Positions 24,347 to 33,145 of a stretch of DNA of 64,000 nt are shown here, piece by piece. The stretch comes from Candidatus Aegiribacteria sp. MLS_C (GTDB lineage Bacteria; Fermentibacterota; Fermentibacteria; Fermentibacterales; JCC-6). The DNA is taken from positions 186,001-250,000 of the forward strand of contig LQBI01000013.1 in NCBI GenBank assembly GCA_002030045.1. Reading direction: 5' to 3'. The notes under the pieces were generated by a model that had not been told where the DNA came from, ran no database searches, and worked only from the letters and a program-made list of their open reading frames with translations. The translations under genes were made by a program, and so were the position numbers. Within the stretch, counting starts at the first letter, position 1. Every line of letters begins with the position of its first letter.

Positions 24347-26303
24347 TCGTCTCCTCCTCCGGCGGACGGATGCTGAACACGATTCGGGCCGCGGCGCCTC
24401 CGTCGTTGAGCAGGGTCAGATCGCCCTGCAGGTTCTTGGTTACAAGGTTGCGTATCAGGTCGAGTCCGAGGTTGCCCCGTTCCGTGCTGACCACCTGCTC
24501 CGGGTATCCCGGTCCGTCGTCGCTGTACGTCAGCGTCACCCTTCCGTTCCGGTCCTTGCGCATTCGCACCTTTATGAGCAGTCGGTCGATGTGCCGGAGG
24601 GCATGCTTCATGGAGTTCCTCACAAGCTCGTTAAGTATCAGGGCAAGGGCATGGGCCCGGTTTGGATCCACGGTTACCGAGCTGCTGGATACGGAGGTCC
24701 TGAGTTCCTTGCCCTCCGGAGCGTTCCCTATGGCTCCGCCTACGATCCCCCTGGCGAGCCTGGTCAGTTCGAGGGGTTTCCAGCCTGTCCTGGAGAGCAT
24801 GTCGTGCACTGTAGCCAGACCCCGGATCCTCCCCGTGAGATTGGTTATGAAATCGCTGTAATCACCGTTCGAGAATCGTCTCTGTGCGTAGAGGAGACCG
24901 ATTATCTCGGAGAGGTTGTTCTTCACCCTGTGGTTGACCTCCCGAAGAAGTACGGCATTGATCTGGGCCTCCTTCTCGGCCTTCCTGTACATCCGCAACA
25001 TCTCCTTCTCCATGCGGTTGCGCTGGAGGGCGTTGCCCATGGCATCGCCGACCATGCGCAGGAGGTCGATGACCTCGTCGCTCCAGGCGGTCTCTCTGTT
25101 GACGTATTCGAAACCCAGGAAACCGATCAGGTCCCTGCCGTGGACTATGGGTACCGCGACTATCGACTGGACGTCCTTCCCCTCGAGCAGTTCCCTCTCG
25201 GCCTCCGCCCATTCGGGCATGTCCGACAGCCTGGGTACCAGTATGGTCTCCCTCATAGCCAGCCTGTTCATCCACCAGGGGTAACGGGAGGTCCTGAGTC
25301 CCTGCAGCCTGTCCATATAAGGCTGTATGTTGCTTGCGCACCACTCGTGGGTATTGCTCATATCCTCCAGGTCGCTGCTGAAAGTGAAGAGGAAGGCCCT
25401 GTCCGCCTCGATGGCCACTCCGATGTTCAGGAGGGCATCGTTGATCCCGAGGTTGAGCGCCGAGCCCTGCATCTCGATGAAATCAGTGGCGATGCTTATC
25501 AGCAGTCCCTCCAGCTTCTCCCTGAAACCGAGCCTCCTCCCCGCATCCTCCTCGGCGGTGACGTCCCGCAGTACAACGGTGAGAATTCCCGGACCCGGGT
25601 GCACCGCTGTGCTGAAGGTACTTTCCCCAAAGGTTACGGCGTCGCTCGCCGGTTCTCCCGATACCAGGACCCTTTCCAGGATTTCCTTCAGGAGACCGTG
25701 GAGTTCCCTTCCCGCAGCCTCCCTGAAGGGTATCGGATCCTTCTCCGATCCATCGAAACCCGTCAGCTCCCTGAAGGCGCGGTTGCAGTGGAGAATCCTG
25801 AACCCGCCGTCCAGAAGTGCCGCAGGATCGAGAATCCGGTCCAGCAGCAGGTCCCTCCCTTCCAGGGCCCTGCCGAGGGCACTGGACCCTTCAAGTCGCA
25901 GGAGGTGAGCCCCTGCCGCCAGGGCCAGCCATTCCAGGTGAGCGGCAACGGTCCCGAAGAGCCTTGCCTGACGGGACGAAGCGGTGAACATGAAGGGACC
26001 GTCATCAGTTCCGGCAAAGAGCGGAAAGGTGCCGCTGGCATGCACCGGCGGGTCCCCATTCAGGACCGGGACCTCCGCCACGCCTTCGCGGATCGTGCGC
26101 GCAGCGGAGGTGAACCAGCCGGGAAGACCGCACCATGCGGACAGGACCAGTTCTCCGGCCTCGGTTCCCCCGGCGTAGACTCCGGCGTATTCCACCCGGC
26201 TCATTCTGCATGCCGCCATCGCCGCAGCATTCAGCAGTTCGTGCTCGTTCTCAACGGAGGCCATCTTCCTAAAAGCTTCCTTGAGTGCGGACGACGCCTT
26301 CAT
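24330..26303 (-). CDS. GAF/PAS sensor histidine kinase (HisKA_2 type)
   Basis: A 657-residue soluble kinase. An N-terminal GAF-like region (about residues 1-150), a PAS domain (DPAALLDGGFRILHCNRAF), a second GAF domain (about 290-430), then HisKA_2 with the phosphorylated His near residue 456 in NHRVKNNL, and HATPase motifs (NELVRNSMKHALR, YSDDGPGYPE, NLGLDLIRNLV). No transmembrane segment is visible, so it is a cytoplasmic sensor. It is encoded directly before the response regulator and is its probable partner. The intergenic region upstream holds the palindrome CTTGACCGTCAAG (26326-26338). Confidence 0.93.
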   Translation of the reverse strand: MKASSALKEAFRKMASVENEHELLNAAAMAACRMSRVEYAGVYAGGTEAGELVLSAWCGLPGWFTSAARTIREGVAEVPVLNGDPPVHASGTFPLFAGTDDGPFMFTASSRQARLFGTVAAHLEWLALAAGAHLLRLEGSSALGRALEGRDLLLDRILDPAALLDGGFRILHCNRAFRELTGFDGSEKDPIPFREAAGRELHGLLKEILERVLVSGEPASDAVTFGESTFSTAVHPGPGILTVVLRDVTAEEDAGRRLGFREKLEGLLISIATDFIEMQGSALNLGINDALLNIGVAIEADRAFLFTFSSDLEDMSNTHEWCASNIQPYMDRLQGLRTSRYPWWMNRLAMRETILVPRLSDMPEWAEAERELLEGKDVQSIVAVPIVHGRDLIGFLGFEYVNRETAWSDEVIDLLRMVGDAMGNALQRNRMEKEMLRMYRKAEKEAQINAVLLREVNHRVKNNLSEIIGLLYAQRRFSNGDYSDFITNLTGRIRGLATVHDMLSRTGWKPLELTRLARGIVGGAIGNAPEGKELRTSVSSSSVTVDPNRAHALALILNELVRNSMKHALRHIDRLLIKVRMRKDRNGRVTLTYSDDGPGYPEQVVSTERGNLGLDLIRNLVTKNLQGDLTLLNDGGAAARIVFSIRPPEEETIDEEE

Positions 26304-26424
26304 AAGTACCTTCCATAGGTTCGGCCTTGACCGTCAAGTCCGAATATGGGTCATGCGCTCCTCACGGAAAAGGAGCTGGGCGGAAGAGCACGGTCCCGTC
26401 CCCTGCCTGCAGATGCGGCTGTAT

Positions 26425-26454
26425 CTGACAGATCGAGGGCCCATCCCTTATAGA
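26425..26454 (+). promoter_or_regulatory. Promoter of the secreted beta-rich protein gene
   Basis: CTGACA (26425-26430), 17 bases, TTATAG (26448-26453), or TATAGA at 18 bases: a good sigma-70 promoter. Start is expected near 26460, giving a leader of about 30 bases that ends in the ribosome-binding site GGAGG. Confidence 0.5.
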
Positions 26455-26490
26455 TTAGGTGTATGAGAACGTACTGAAACGGAGGAAACA

Positions 26491-27321
26491 ATGAAGTACG
26501 CTATCCTTGCGATGATGATGGTTACGCTGGCCCTGACGGCATCCGACAGGACCGCCGGCATGAACGTGGGCAACGATTTCGGCGGAGCCAACGGTACATA
26601 TACCATAGTGTCGCAGATCGCAGGCGGTCTCACAACGTCCTACGGGCTGGCCATAAAGGACAACGTGACCAACAGCATCTGGATACTCAACTGGAGCGAC
26701 ATGGTGAACTACGAGTTCGAGAAGGACACAGGCGATCCCACCGGCAACAGCTGGGCTATAACCGGCGGAGTGGATCCCGACGACCAGGCCTACGAACTCT
26801 ACGGCGGGAACGGCCAGTGGGTCATGACCGATTACGGTTCGAGTTTCTTCTCGGTCTTCGACGAGGACGGCACCTTCAACAGGAACATCGACGGTCCGGC
26901 CGGCTATACCAACCTCTTCGGCATCGGCGCCGGCTACGGTCACATGTACGTCGGCAGCCCCAACGAATCCAAGCTGGCATGGGGCGCCTACACCGGGTCC
27001 GAGACCACCATCACCTGGTCCGAGATGGACTACGAGTCCGTCTACGGCCTTGCAGTGTGGGGCAACTACCTCTTCGTCGCCATGGGTCTCGAATCAACGG
27101 TCAACATCGCCATACACGAACTGGCCTCGGACGGTACTCCCGGCGCCACACCGGTATGGTCCACCATATTCTTCGAGGCTCCGGTCAACGGCGGCATCGA
27201 CTACGATGGCGAGTATCTCTACATCTACCCCCAGAACGACTACATCTACGTGCTTGACATAGACTTCACACCCGGTGCCCTCGAGCAGAGCACCTGGGGA
27301 AGCATCAAGGCCGGCATCTAG
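26491..27321 (+). CDS. Secreted protein, beta-propeller-like, unknown function
   Basis: A 276-residue protein with a signal peptide (YAILAMMMVTLALTAS) and an aromatic- and Gly-rich beta pattern in repeats such as YGLAIKDNVTNSIWILNW, FFSVFDEDGTF and YGLAVWGNYLFV, which read as propeller blades. It has no C-terminal sorting domain and no catalytic motif I can name. GGAGG precedes the ATG and a terminator follows, so it is monocistronic. Acidic composition suggests secretion to the outside. Confidence 0.75.
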   Translation: MKYAILAMMMVTLALTASDRTAGMNVGNDFGGANGTYTIVSQIAGGLTTSYGLAIKDNVTNSIWILNWSDMVNYEFEKDTGDPTGNSWAITGGVDPDDQAYELYGGNGQWVMTDYGSSFFSVFDEDGTFNRNIDGPAGYTNLFGIGAGYGHMYVGSPNESKLAWGAYTGSETTITWSEMDYESVYGLAVWGNYLFVAMGLESTVNIAIHELASDGTPGATPVWSTIFFEAPVNGGIDYDGEYLYIYPQNDYIYVLDIDFTPGALEQSTWGSIKAGI

Positions 27322-27344
27322 GCTTTCGACCGGCTTACGTGAAG

Positions 27345-27380
27345 GGGCGGGGTGAAGCATGTCCACCCCGCCCTTCCTTT
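27345..27380 (+). terminator. Rho-independent terminator
   Basis: A 10-bp stem (GGGCGGGGTG with CACCCCGCCC), a 9-base loop, then TTCCTTTT. It lies between converging genes; the minus-strand T-tract is weak, so it mainly serves the plus strand. Confidence 0.75.
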
Positions 27381-27395
27381 TACCGCCGCCGGCTC

Positions 27396-28424
27396 TCAGG
27401 TCAGCTCCGGGTGCTCCTTCTCCATTCTCGCGACCACTTCCCTGAGTTCCTGCGCATGGTCGTCGCTCATCACCAGGGTCACTCCGCCGGACTGCACGAC
27501 TGAGATGTTACTGACTCCCAGTAGAACCGTCAGCCGCCCATCGTTCCATACGGTGCATTCTCCGCTGTCGAAGCACATCACTTCGCCTTTCCCGACACCG
27601 CACATCCTTGCGGAGGGCCAGTCGCCTATGTCGTTCCAGCCGAACAGGGCCGGTACCGCAGATACATCCCCGGCCTTCTCCATGACACCGTAGTCGATAG
27701 ATACCGCCTCGAGTGAAGCGTATTCGTCCATCTCCGGGGGGTTGCCGCTGCCCATGGCCGACAGACCGGCGGCAAGTCCGGGAAGATGGCGGGAGATGGC
27801 GTCTAGGATAACGTCCGCCTTCCAGATGAACATGCCGGCGTTCCACAGGTACTCCCCGCTGGCGATGTACTCCGATGCGGTCTCCAGGTCGGGTTTCTCC
27901 CTGAAGGCCAGCACGCTGCAGACCTTTCCCGGGCTGCAATCCCCGGTATGCAGGTAACCGTATCCTGTGGCCGGCCTGTCCGGCGGAATGCCTATGGTCA
28001 CCAGGCTTCCCCGCTCAGCCGGCCCCTCTGCTATGCGAAGCGTCTCCCTGAATCCTTCCGGACTGTCGATTACATGGTCCGAGGGAACGACGGCCATCAA
28101 TGACGACCCGAAACCCCTTTTCCTCAGAACACTTGCGGCCCATCCGATGCAGGGCGCCGTGTTCCTTCCCGCCGGTTCCAGCAGGAGGTTCTCCTCCTCG
28201 ATCCAGGGAAGCTGGCGCAGCACGGTATCCCGGTGCCCCAGGCCCGTGACCACCATCACCCTGTCCCTGCCGCACAGGCCCGTGAACCTGTCCGCCGTCT
28301 CCTGGAGCATGGTACGCTGACCGGTCAGCCTCAGGAACTGCTTCGGCATTTCTTCAGTGGACGCGGGCCAGAACCTGGTCCCCCGTCCTCCGGCCATGAT
28401 TACTGCGAACAGGTCCGATCCCAT
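27396..28424 (-). CDS. manC: Mannose-1-phosphate guanylyltransferase
   Basis: Makes GDP-mannose from mannose 1-phosphate and GTP. Motifs: VIMAGGRGTRFWPAS, EEMPKQFL, EPAGRNTAPCI, VPSDHVI, and FGWNDIGDW. At 342 residues it has the nucleotidyltransferase part only, without the fused isomerase domain of long ManC proteins; isomerase activity comes from the adjacent manA. RBS GAAGGGAAG is present. Last gene of the 19-gene run. Confidence 0.92.
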   Translation of the reverse strand: MGSDLFAVIMAGGRGTRFWPASTEEMPKQFLRLTGQRTMLQETADRFTGLCGRDRVMVVTGLGHRDTVLRQLPWIEEENLLLEPAGRNTAPCIGWAASVLRKRGFGSSLMAVVPSDHVIDSPEGFRETLRIAEGPAERGSLVTIGIPPDRPATGYGYLHTGDCSPGKVCSVLAFREKPDLETASEYIASGEYLWNAGMFIWKADVILDAISRHLPGLAAGLSAMGSGNPPEMDEYASLEAVSIDYGVMEKAGDVSAVPALFGWNDIGDWPSARMCGVGKGEVMCFDSGECTVWNDGRLTVLLGVSNISVVQSGGVTLVMSDDHAQELREVVARMEKEHPELT

Positions 28425-28435
28425 TTCACTTCCCT

Positions 28436-29287
28436 TCAGGGTTCGATGAGGTATCCCCGTCCATGTATCCGCAGCTCACCGCCCCCGGAATCGGCCATGA
28501 CGCACGCCGGAGCTTCCATTGCCTCCCCCAGGATCAGCCCGCCCTCCGCCATGAACAGTATGCCGCCTCCGGTCAGCAGCACCGAGGCATTCCCCTCAAC
28601 AGGGACTATCGAGTAGGAGGCATCCAGCAGACCGCCGTCAAGCTGACGGTCCCTGCCGAGCCTCACCGGGAGGACCGGTCTCGACCAGTCTACGGAATCG
28701 GCGGCTTCCTCCAGATGCAGTTCCCTGGGACCGCCGGATACGTCGGTCCTTCCCCAGTCGTATAGCCTGTAGGTCACGTCGCAGTTGCTCTGTACCTCCA
28801 GCACCGTGAGTCCCGGGCCCAGCGCATGCACGGTCCCGGGAGGGATGTGCCATGCATCCCCGGTCCTCAGTTCCTCGATCCTCATCAGGGCCTCCGCCCT
28901 GCCTTCCTCGACGGCGGCAAGGAAGACCTCCCTCTCCACCGGAAGAATACCGCCCATCATCCAGGCGCCCTCCTCAGCAGCCAGCACAATCCAGGTCTCT
29001 TCCTTGAAGAGATGACCGCCGACACCCCCCGGATGGACCTGGACCGACAGCCTGTCGGCGGTGTGAAGGGTCTTCAGAAGTACAGGGTACTCGGGCGAAC
29101 CGGGCAGAACGCCCCTCTCCACCAGTTCCGCCACAGTAGTCGATCCACCGTCCGCGGAGAGCAGTTCCGTTGACCCCTCTCTGTCGTGGAAGACCCACCA
29201 GATCTCTCCCACCGGTCCGGGAAACCCGGCAGGATGGAGGGATCCCCATATCCTCGGCTTCATAACGGGTCGAATGCCGTAGAGCAC
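28436..29287 (-). CDS. manA: Mannose-6-phosphate isomerase, class I
   Basis: Interconverts fructose and mannose 6-phosphates. The 283-residue cupin has VQVHPG (zinc ligands), IPPGTVHALGPGLTVLEVQ and CDVTYRLYDWGR, all standard for the YvyI/ManA type. The start is GTG one base after the amidotransferase stop. With manC it supplies GDP-mannose for surface glycans. Confidence 0.92.
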   Translation of the reverse strand: MLYGIRPVMKPRIWGSLHPAGFPGPVGEIWWVFHDREGSTELLSADGGSTTVAELVERGVLPGSPEYPVLLKTLHTADRLSVQVHPGGVGGHLFKEETWIVLAAEEGAWMMGGILPVEREVFLAAVEEGRAEALMRIEELRTGDAWHIPPGTVHALGPGLTVLEVQSNCDVTYRLYDWGRTDVSGGPRELHLEEAADSVDWSRPVLPVRLGRDRQLDGGLLDASYSIVPVEGNASVLLTGGGILFMAEGGLILGEAMEAPACVMADSGGGELRIHGRGYLIEP

Positions 29288-29288
29288 T

Positions 29289-29996
29289 TCAGTCCCTCTC
29301 CCTTACCAGCTCCACCATCCTTCTGAGCATGACGGGACCGGTTGAGTCCCTCTCGGGATGCCACTGGACCGCGATGACCCTTCTATCGAGGGATTCCATC
29401 CCCTCTATGACCCCGTCGCCGGCGAATGCCGCCGGCCTGAAGCCGTCCGGAACACAGCAGATGGCCTGGTGGTGAAAACTGGACACCTCGACCGAATCGC
29501 CGAGGATCGAGTGCAGGAGAGTGCCCTCCACCAGAGAGACCGGATGGCCGGCAGGTTCATCGGGTGTACCGTGATGGTGAAGGGGCTCGGTCACCTGAGT
29601 GGATATGTCCTGTATGAGCTGGACACCCTCCGCCATGCCTATCAGCTGGATCCCGAGACAGATACCGAGTATCGGCAGGTCCATCTCCCTGGCGGTCCTG
29701 TAGAGGCCCATCTCCCAGAGGGGGCGTTCCCTGGTGGAGTTTATGGAACCTTTGTCGCTCTGGCCGTAGAGTGCCGGGTCCGGGTCGCCTCCGCCGGTCA
29801 TTATGAGGATATCGACCGACTCGAGGATACGCCGGAAATCCTCGGAGAAGGGTATTATGCCGAGGGGGAGCAGGTCAGCCCTCCCCAGGAGCCGGGCATA
29901 GCTCTGGTTGACCCCGAACAGCCACCTGCCGCAGGAGCCGGTCCTGCTCTCCTCGTTACGGTACCAGTTAAGGGTCACGCCCGCCACCGGTACCAC
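29289..29996 (-). CDS. Class I glutamine amidotransferase-like peptidase C26
   Basis: A 235-residue gamma-glutamyl hydrolase/GATase-like protein. Conserved: TGGGDPDPALYGQ, nucleophile in LGICLGIQLI, HHHG, and AVQWHPERD with the catalytic His-Glu. This set resembles PuuD-type gamma-glutamyl-GABA hydrolases, but the substrate cannot be read. The GTG start overlaps the nadA stop by one base (TAGTG); GGAG is upstream. The longer open frame beyond is read-through of another phase. Confidence 0.85.
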   Translation of the reverse strand: MVPVAGVTLNWYRNEESRTGSCGRWLFGVNQSYARLLGRADLLPLGIIPFSEDFRRILESVDILIMTGGGDPDPALYGQSDKGSINSTRERPLWEMGLYRTAREMDLPILGICLGIQLIGMAEGVQLIQDISTQVTEPLHHHGTPDEPAGHPVSLVEGTLLHSILGDSVEVSSFHHQAICCVPDGFRPAAFAGDGVIEGMESLDRRVIAVQWHPERDSTGPVMLRRMVELVRERD

Positions 29997-30901
29997 TATG
30001 ACATCTCCGTCATCCTTGCCACTGCCCGGAAGGCCCTCTCGCGTATTCCCGGCGGCACTTCCACCCTGGGTTGCAGTGTCTGCAGGGAACGGAGCACTTT
30101 CGCGGGGGTTATCCTCTTCATGTCCTCGCAGTGTATGAGACCTGCGGCCATGAACTCCCTGTCCGGATAGAGGGTCTTCAGCCTGTATACCATACCCTCC
30201 TCCGTTCCTATGAGGAACCTGCCGGCCCCGGATTCTTCCACGTGCCTTATCATTCCCCCAGTGCCCAGGACGGCGTCGGCCATCTCCCATGCCTCTGGAG
30301 GGGTCTCGGGGTGGACCAGGAGTTCGGCGTCCGGCCACTGCTCCTTCCGGTAACGCATCTCTTCCAGGTCGGCGGCGGCATGACACCTGCAGGCGCCGTT
30401 CCAGATTATGATCTGTTTGTCGGTCCGGCGGCTCACGAAGGTCCCCAGGTTCCTGTCAGGGGCGAATATCACCTGCTCCGAGGGAACTGATTCCACTACC
30501 CTGAGCGCGTTGGCGGAGGTGCAGCAGGCGTAGCACTCGGCCTTGACCTCAGCCGGCGAGTTGACGTAGAGCACGGTAAGGGCATCCGGGTACATCTCCT
30601 GCATTCTTCGAAGCGCCGGAGCCTCGATACAGTCCGCCAGGGGGCATCCTGCATCGGGGTCGGGAAGCAGCACCGTCCTGTCGGGGGCGAGGATGCCGGC
30701 GGTCTCCGCCATGAATCTCACTCCGCAGAAGACTATCACCGATGACGAGGTAGCGGCGGCCTTCCTGCTCAGTTCGAGGGAATCCCCGACATGATCCGCC
30801 AGGTCCTGTATCTCGGGAGGCTGGTAGCTGTGGGCCAGTATGACGGCGTCCCTCTCCTCCCTGAGCCTTTCTATTCCTGCCGCGGCAGTCTCATCGATCA
30901 T
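29996..30901 (-). CDS. nadA: Quinolinate synthase NadA
   Basis: Iron-sulfur enzyme condensing iminoaspartate with dihydroxyacetone phosphate in NAD synthesis. Conserved: LAHSYQPPEIQDLADHVGDSL, CGVRFMAETA (first cluster Cys), YVNSPAEVKAE, NGACRCH (second) and LIHCEDMK (third). The 301-residue length is normal. ATG at 30901 has AAGGAGTG upstream; the 186-codon upstream extension in the frame is rejected. nadB and nadC are not nearby. Confidence 0.95.
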   Translation of the reverse strand: MIDETAAAGIERLREERDAVILAHSYQPPEIQDLADHVGDSLELSRKAAATSSSVIVFCGVRFMAETAGILAPDRTVLLPDPDAGCPLADCIEAPALRRMQEMYPDALTVLYVNSPAEVKAECYACCTSANALRVVESVPSEQVIFAPDRNLGTFVSRRTDKQIIIWNGACRCHAAADLEEMRYRKEQWPDAELLVHPETPPEAWEMADAVLGTGGMIRHVEESGAGRFLIGTEEGMVYRLKTLYPDREFMAAGLIHCEDMKRITPAKVLRSLQTLQPRVEVPPGIRERAFRAVARMTEMS

Positions 30902-30906
30902 GGGGA

Positions 30907-31923
30907 TCACTCCTTCCGGGTGGAGACGATGGTTCCGCCTCCTATGACCCTTGAAGCCAGATATAAGGCGCATACCTGCCCCGGGGCAACCGCCTCCTCG
31001 CCACCGCGGAACTCGATCGTCAGCATTCCTCCGTCCCCCGCACCGAACGTCTCGACGACCGCCGGAACGGGTCTTCTCCTGTACCTGGTCTGGGCCAGTA
31101 CACTGAAGCTGCCGGAGAAGGGGCCTTCCAGCCAGTTCATCAACTCCAGGGTGCAGCCGCGGACCATGAGGTCTTCCCTTCCGCCAACGGTGACGGTCCT
31201 CCTCACCGGGTCCAGGGCCACTACATACATCCGCCTGCCAAGTGCTCCCAGACCCTTCCTCTGGCCGATGGTGAATCTCTCCACACCGGAGTGGGTCCCG
31301 AGACGGTTGCCCCGGAGGTCCACCACGTCGCCGGGAGCGCCCTTCGCTGCGGTCTGGAAGCAGAGGTCCATGCTCTCCATCCTTCTGAAGGGGAGACCTA
31401 GTTTCTCCGCCCTTCGCCTTACCTCGGTCTTGGACATGCCTCCCAGGGGGAATACGCACCTGTCCAGCACCTGTCTCCGCACCATGGAGAGGAAGTAGCT
31501 CTGGTCCTTCTCTCCGTCGACGCCCCTGTGCAGCCCATCATTCCCCATCCTGGCGTAATGCCCCGTCAGGAGGTCCTCCCTGTCGTCCAGCATCCCGAAG
31601 GGCCCCGGCATCTTCACAAGGGCGTTGCACCTGGCGCAGGGGTTCGGGGTCAGGCCCCGGGAGAGCATCTCCCCCGACCATGCCACTACCTGCCTTTCAA
31701 AGTCCCGGGACGAGTCCAGGACCTCCAGCGGTACACCCAGGTGCCCTGTCACGGCGCGGACTTCCGGGGGGACGTTAGCGGTGGTGGTCCTCACCCATAC
31801 GGCCCTGACCCTGTCGTAGGAGCGGCAGGCCAGGTGAAGGGCCATGGCGGAATCCAGCCCTCCGGATACCGCCACCAGGGCGTGCCTGCGGGATCCGGGA
31901 ACCGGAGTGCCGGGACCGGTCAA
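30907..31923 (-). CDS. mnmA: tRNA-specific 2-thiouridylase MnmA
   Basis: Thiolates U34 of some tRNAs. PP-loop SGGLDSAMA, catalytic Cys in TPNPCARC, the second Cys in SMDLCFQT, GEKDQSYFL, and TIGQRKGLG are all present. The region between the PP-loop and the Cys motif is shorter than in most MnmA. I place the start at TTG 31923, immediately after the apgM stop; a GTG 14 codons later is an alternative. No good ribosome-binding site distinguishes them. Confidence 0.9.
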   Translation of the reverse strand: MTGPGTPVPGSRRHALVAVSGGLDSAMALHLACRSYDRVRAVWVRTTTANVPPEVRAVTGHLGVPLEVLDSSRDFERQVVAWSGEMLSRGLTPNPCARCNALVKMPGPFGMLDDREDLLTGHYARMGNDGLHRGVDGEKDQSYFLSMVRRQVLDRCVFPLGGMSKTEVRRRAEKLGLPFRRMESMDLCFQTAAKGAPGDVVDLRGNRLGTHSGVERFTIGQRKGLGALGRRMYVVALDPVRRTVTVGGREDLMVRGCTLELMNWLEGPFSGSFSVLAQTRYRRRPVPAVVETFGAGDGGMLTIEFRGGEEAVAPGQVCALYLASRVIGGGTIVSTRKE

Positions 31924-31924
31924 A

Positions 31925-33127
31925 TCATGCGCCGAACTTGGACAGCTTGCCTGCCGATGCCAGGAGCAGTGGAAGCAGGTCCGTGGACCTGAAGGTGCCC
32001 AGGGAACCGTCAAGTGCCTGCCTCTCCGAGAATGCCGAGCTGTAGCCTGTCCTCTGCGGCCCGCCGTTTATGAGTACCGGCACTGGATGCCAGCTGTGGA
32101 GCTTCATGGGACAGGGGGTGCTGTGGTCTCCAGTTACGGCTATCACCTGGAAACCTAGTTCCAGCAGACCGGGAAGGGCCCTGTCGAAGGACTCTATTGC
32201 GGAGATCTTGGCAACCGGATCGCCGTCCTCCCCGGAACTGTCCGCCGGCTTGTGATGAAGGAAAACGAAGTCGCGCCCTTCGCCGACGGCCCTGGATACG
32301 GCGGCTGTCTGACCCTGGAGCGTTTCAGGGTCGCATTCCATCACTTCCATCCCCGCGAGCCGGGCGACTCCCCTGTACATGGGATAGAGCGCCACGGCCG
32401 CCGGCTTCAGATGGAACCTCTCTCCCATGTCGGGGAACCTGCTGTACAGAGCGAAACCCCTCAGGAGAATGCAATTGGCCGGATGCCTGCCACGGAGGAT
32501 CTCCGACGCCCGGGACAGGAACTCCCTCACCAGGTCCTGAGTACGGCCCTGTCCCCTCACCTGCACCGGCCTTTGCCCGACAAGCCCCGGATCGGTATCG
32601 TTGACATCACCGCTTAGTTCTCCGCCGCGGAAGACAACGCATGCACGGTGTTCCTTGACCGGCATCAGATGCACCTCGACGTCGTCCATCGATATCCCGC
32701 CGCTGAGAAGGGACACCAGCTCCCTGCACTTCTCGGTGGGGATCCTCCCGGCCCGTCTGTCCCGCACCACTCCGTCATCGTCCAGGGTACAGAAGTTTAT
32801 TCGCGCGGCCAGGTCGCCGTGCTGCAGGGGGAAACCCACTCCCAGAGCGGACAGGACTCCTCTTCCCACCTCGTACTCGACGGGATCGTAACCGAACAGG
32901 CCCAGGTGTGCCGGTCCACTTCCCGGTGTCACACCGTGGGCGATGGGAATGTGCATTCCCAGTGCACCTCCGGCGGCCAGCCCGTCCAGGTTGGGGGTCT
33001 CCGCCGCCTCGAGAGGGGTCCTTCCTCCGAGTTCCGGAATGGAAATGTCGCCCAGGCCGTCCACTACTGCCAGCAGTATCCTGGAATCGTTCTCGACGGC
33101 CAGTCTTTCTATCAGCCCGCTGTACAT
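31925..33127 (-). CDS. apgM: 2,3-bisphosphoglycerate-independent phosphoglycerate mutase, archaeal type
   Basis: A 400-residue alkaline-phosphatase-superfamily mutase of the ApgM type, interconverting 3- and 2-phosphoglycerate. Motifs: VVDGLGD, TPNLDGLAAGGALGMH, GVTPGSGPAHLGLFGYDP, and GDHSTPC. The start is the ATG at 33127 with GAGGTG upstream; the TTG four codons earlier lacks it. Unusual for bacteria outside some anaerobes and candidate phyla, so a taxonomic hint. Confidence 0.93.
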   Translation of the reverse strand: MYSGLIERLAVENDSRILLAVVDGLGDISIPELGGRTPLEAAETPNLDGLAAGGALGMHIPIAHGVTPGSGPAHLGLFGYDPVEYEVGRGVLSALGVGFPLQHGDLAARINFCTLDDDGVVRDRRAGRIPTEKCRELVSLLSGGISMDDVEVHLMPVKEHRACVVFRGGELSGDVNDTDPGLVGQRPVQVRGQGRTQDLVREFLSRASEILRGRHPANCILLRGFALYSRFPDMGERFHLKPAAVALYPMYRGVARLAGMEVMECDPETLQGQTAAVSRAVGEGRDFVFLHHKPADSSGEDGDPVAKISAIESFDRALPGLLELGFQVIAVTGDHSTPCPMKLHSWHPVPVLINGGPQRTGYSSAFSERQALDGSLGTFRSTDLLPLLLASAGKLSKFGA

Positions 33128-33145
33128 GTCACACCTCAATCATCA

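Noticed and set aside
24144-26318. A 724-codon open frame on the plus strand
   Set aside because: Antisense to the histidine kinase, which carries all HisKA_2/HATPase motifs; no recognisable domain on the plus strand.
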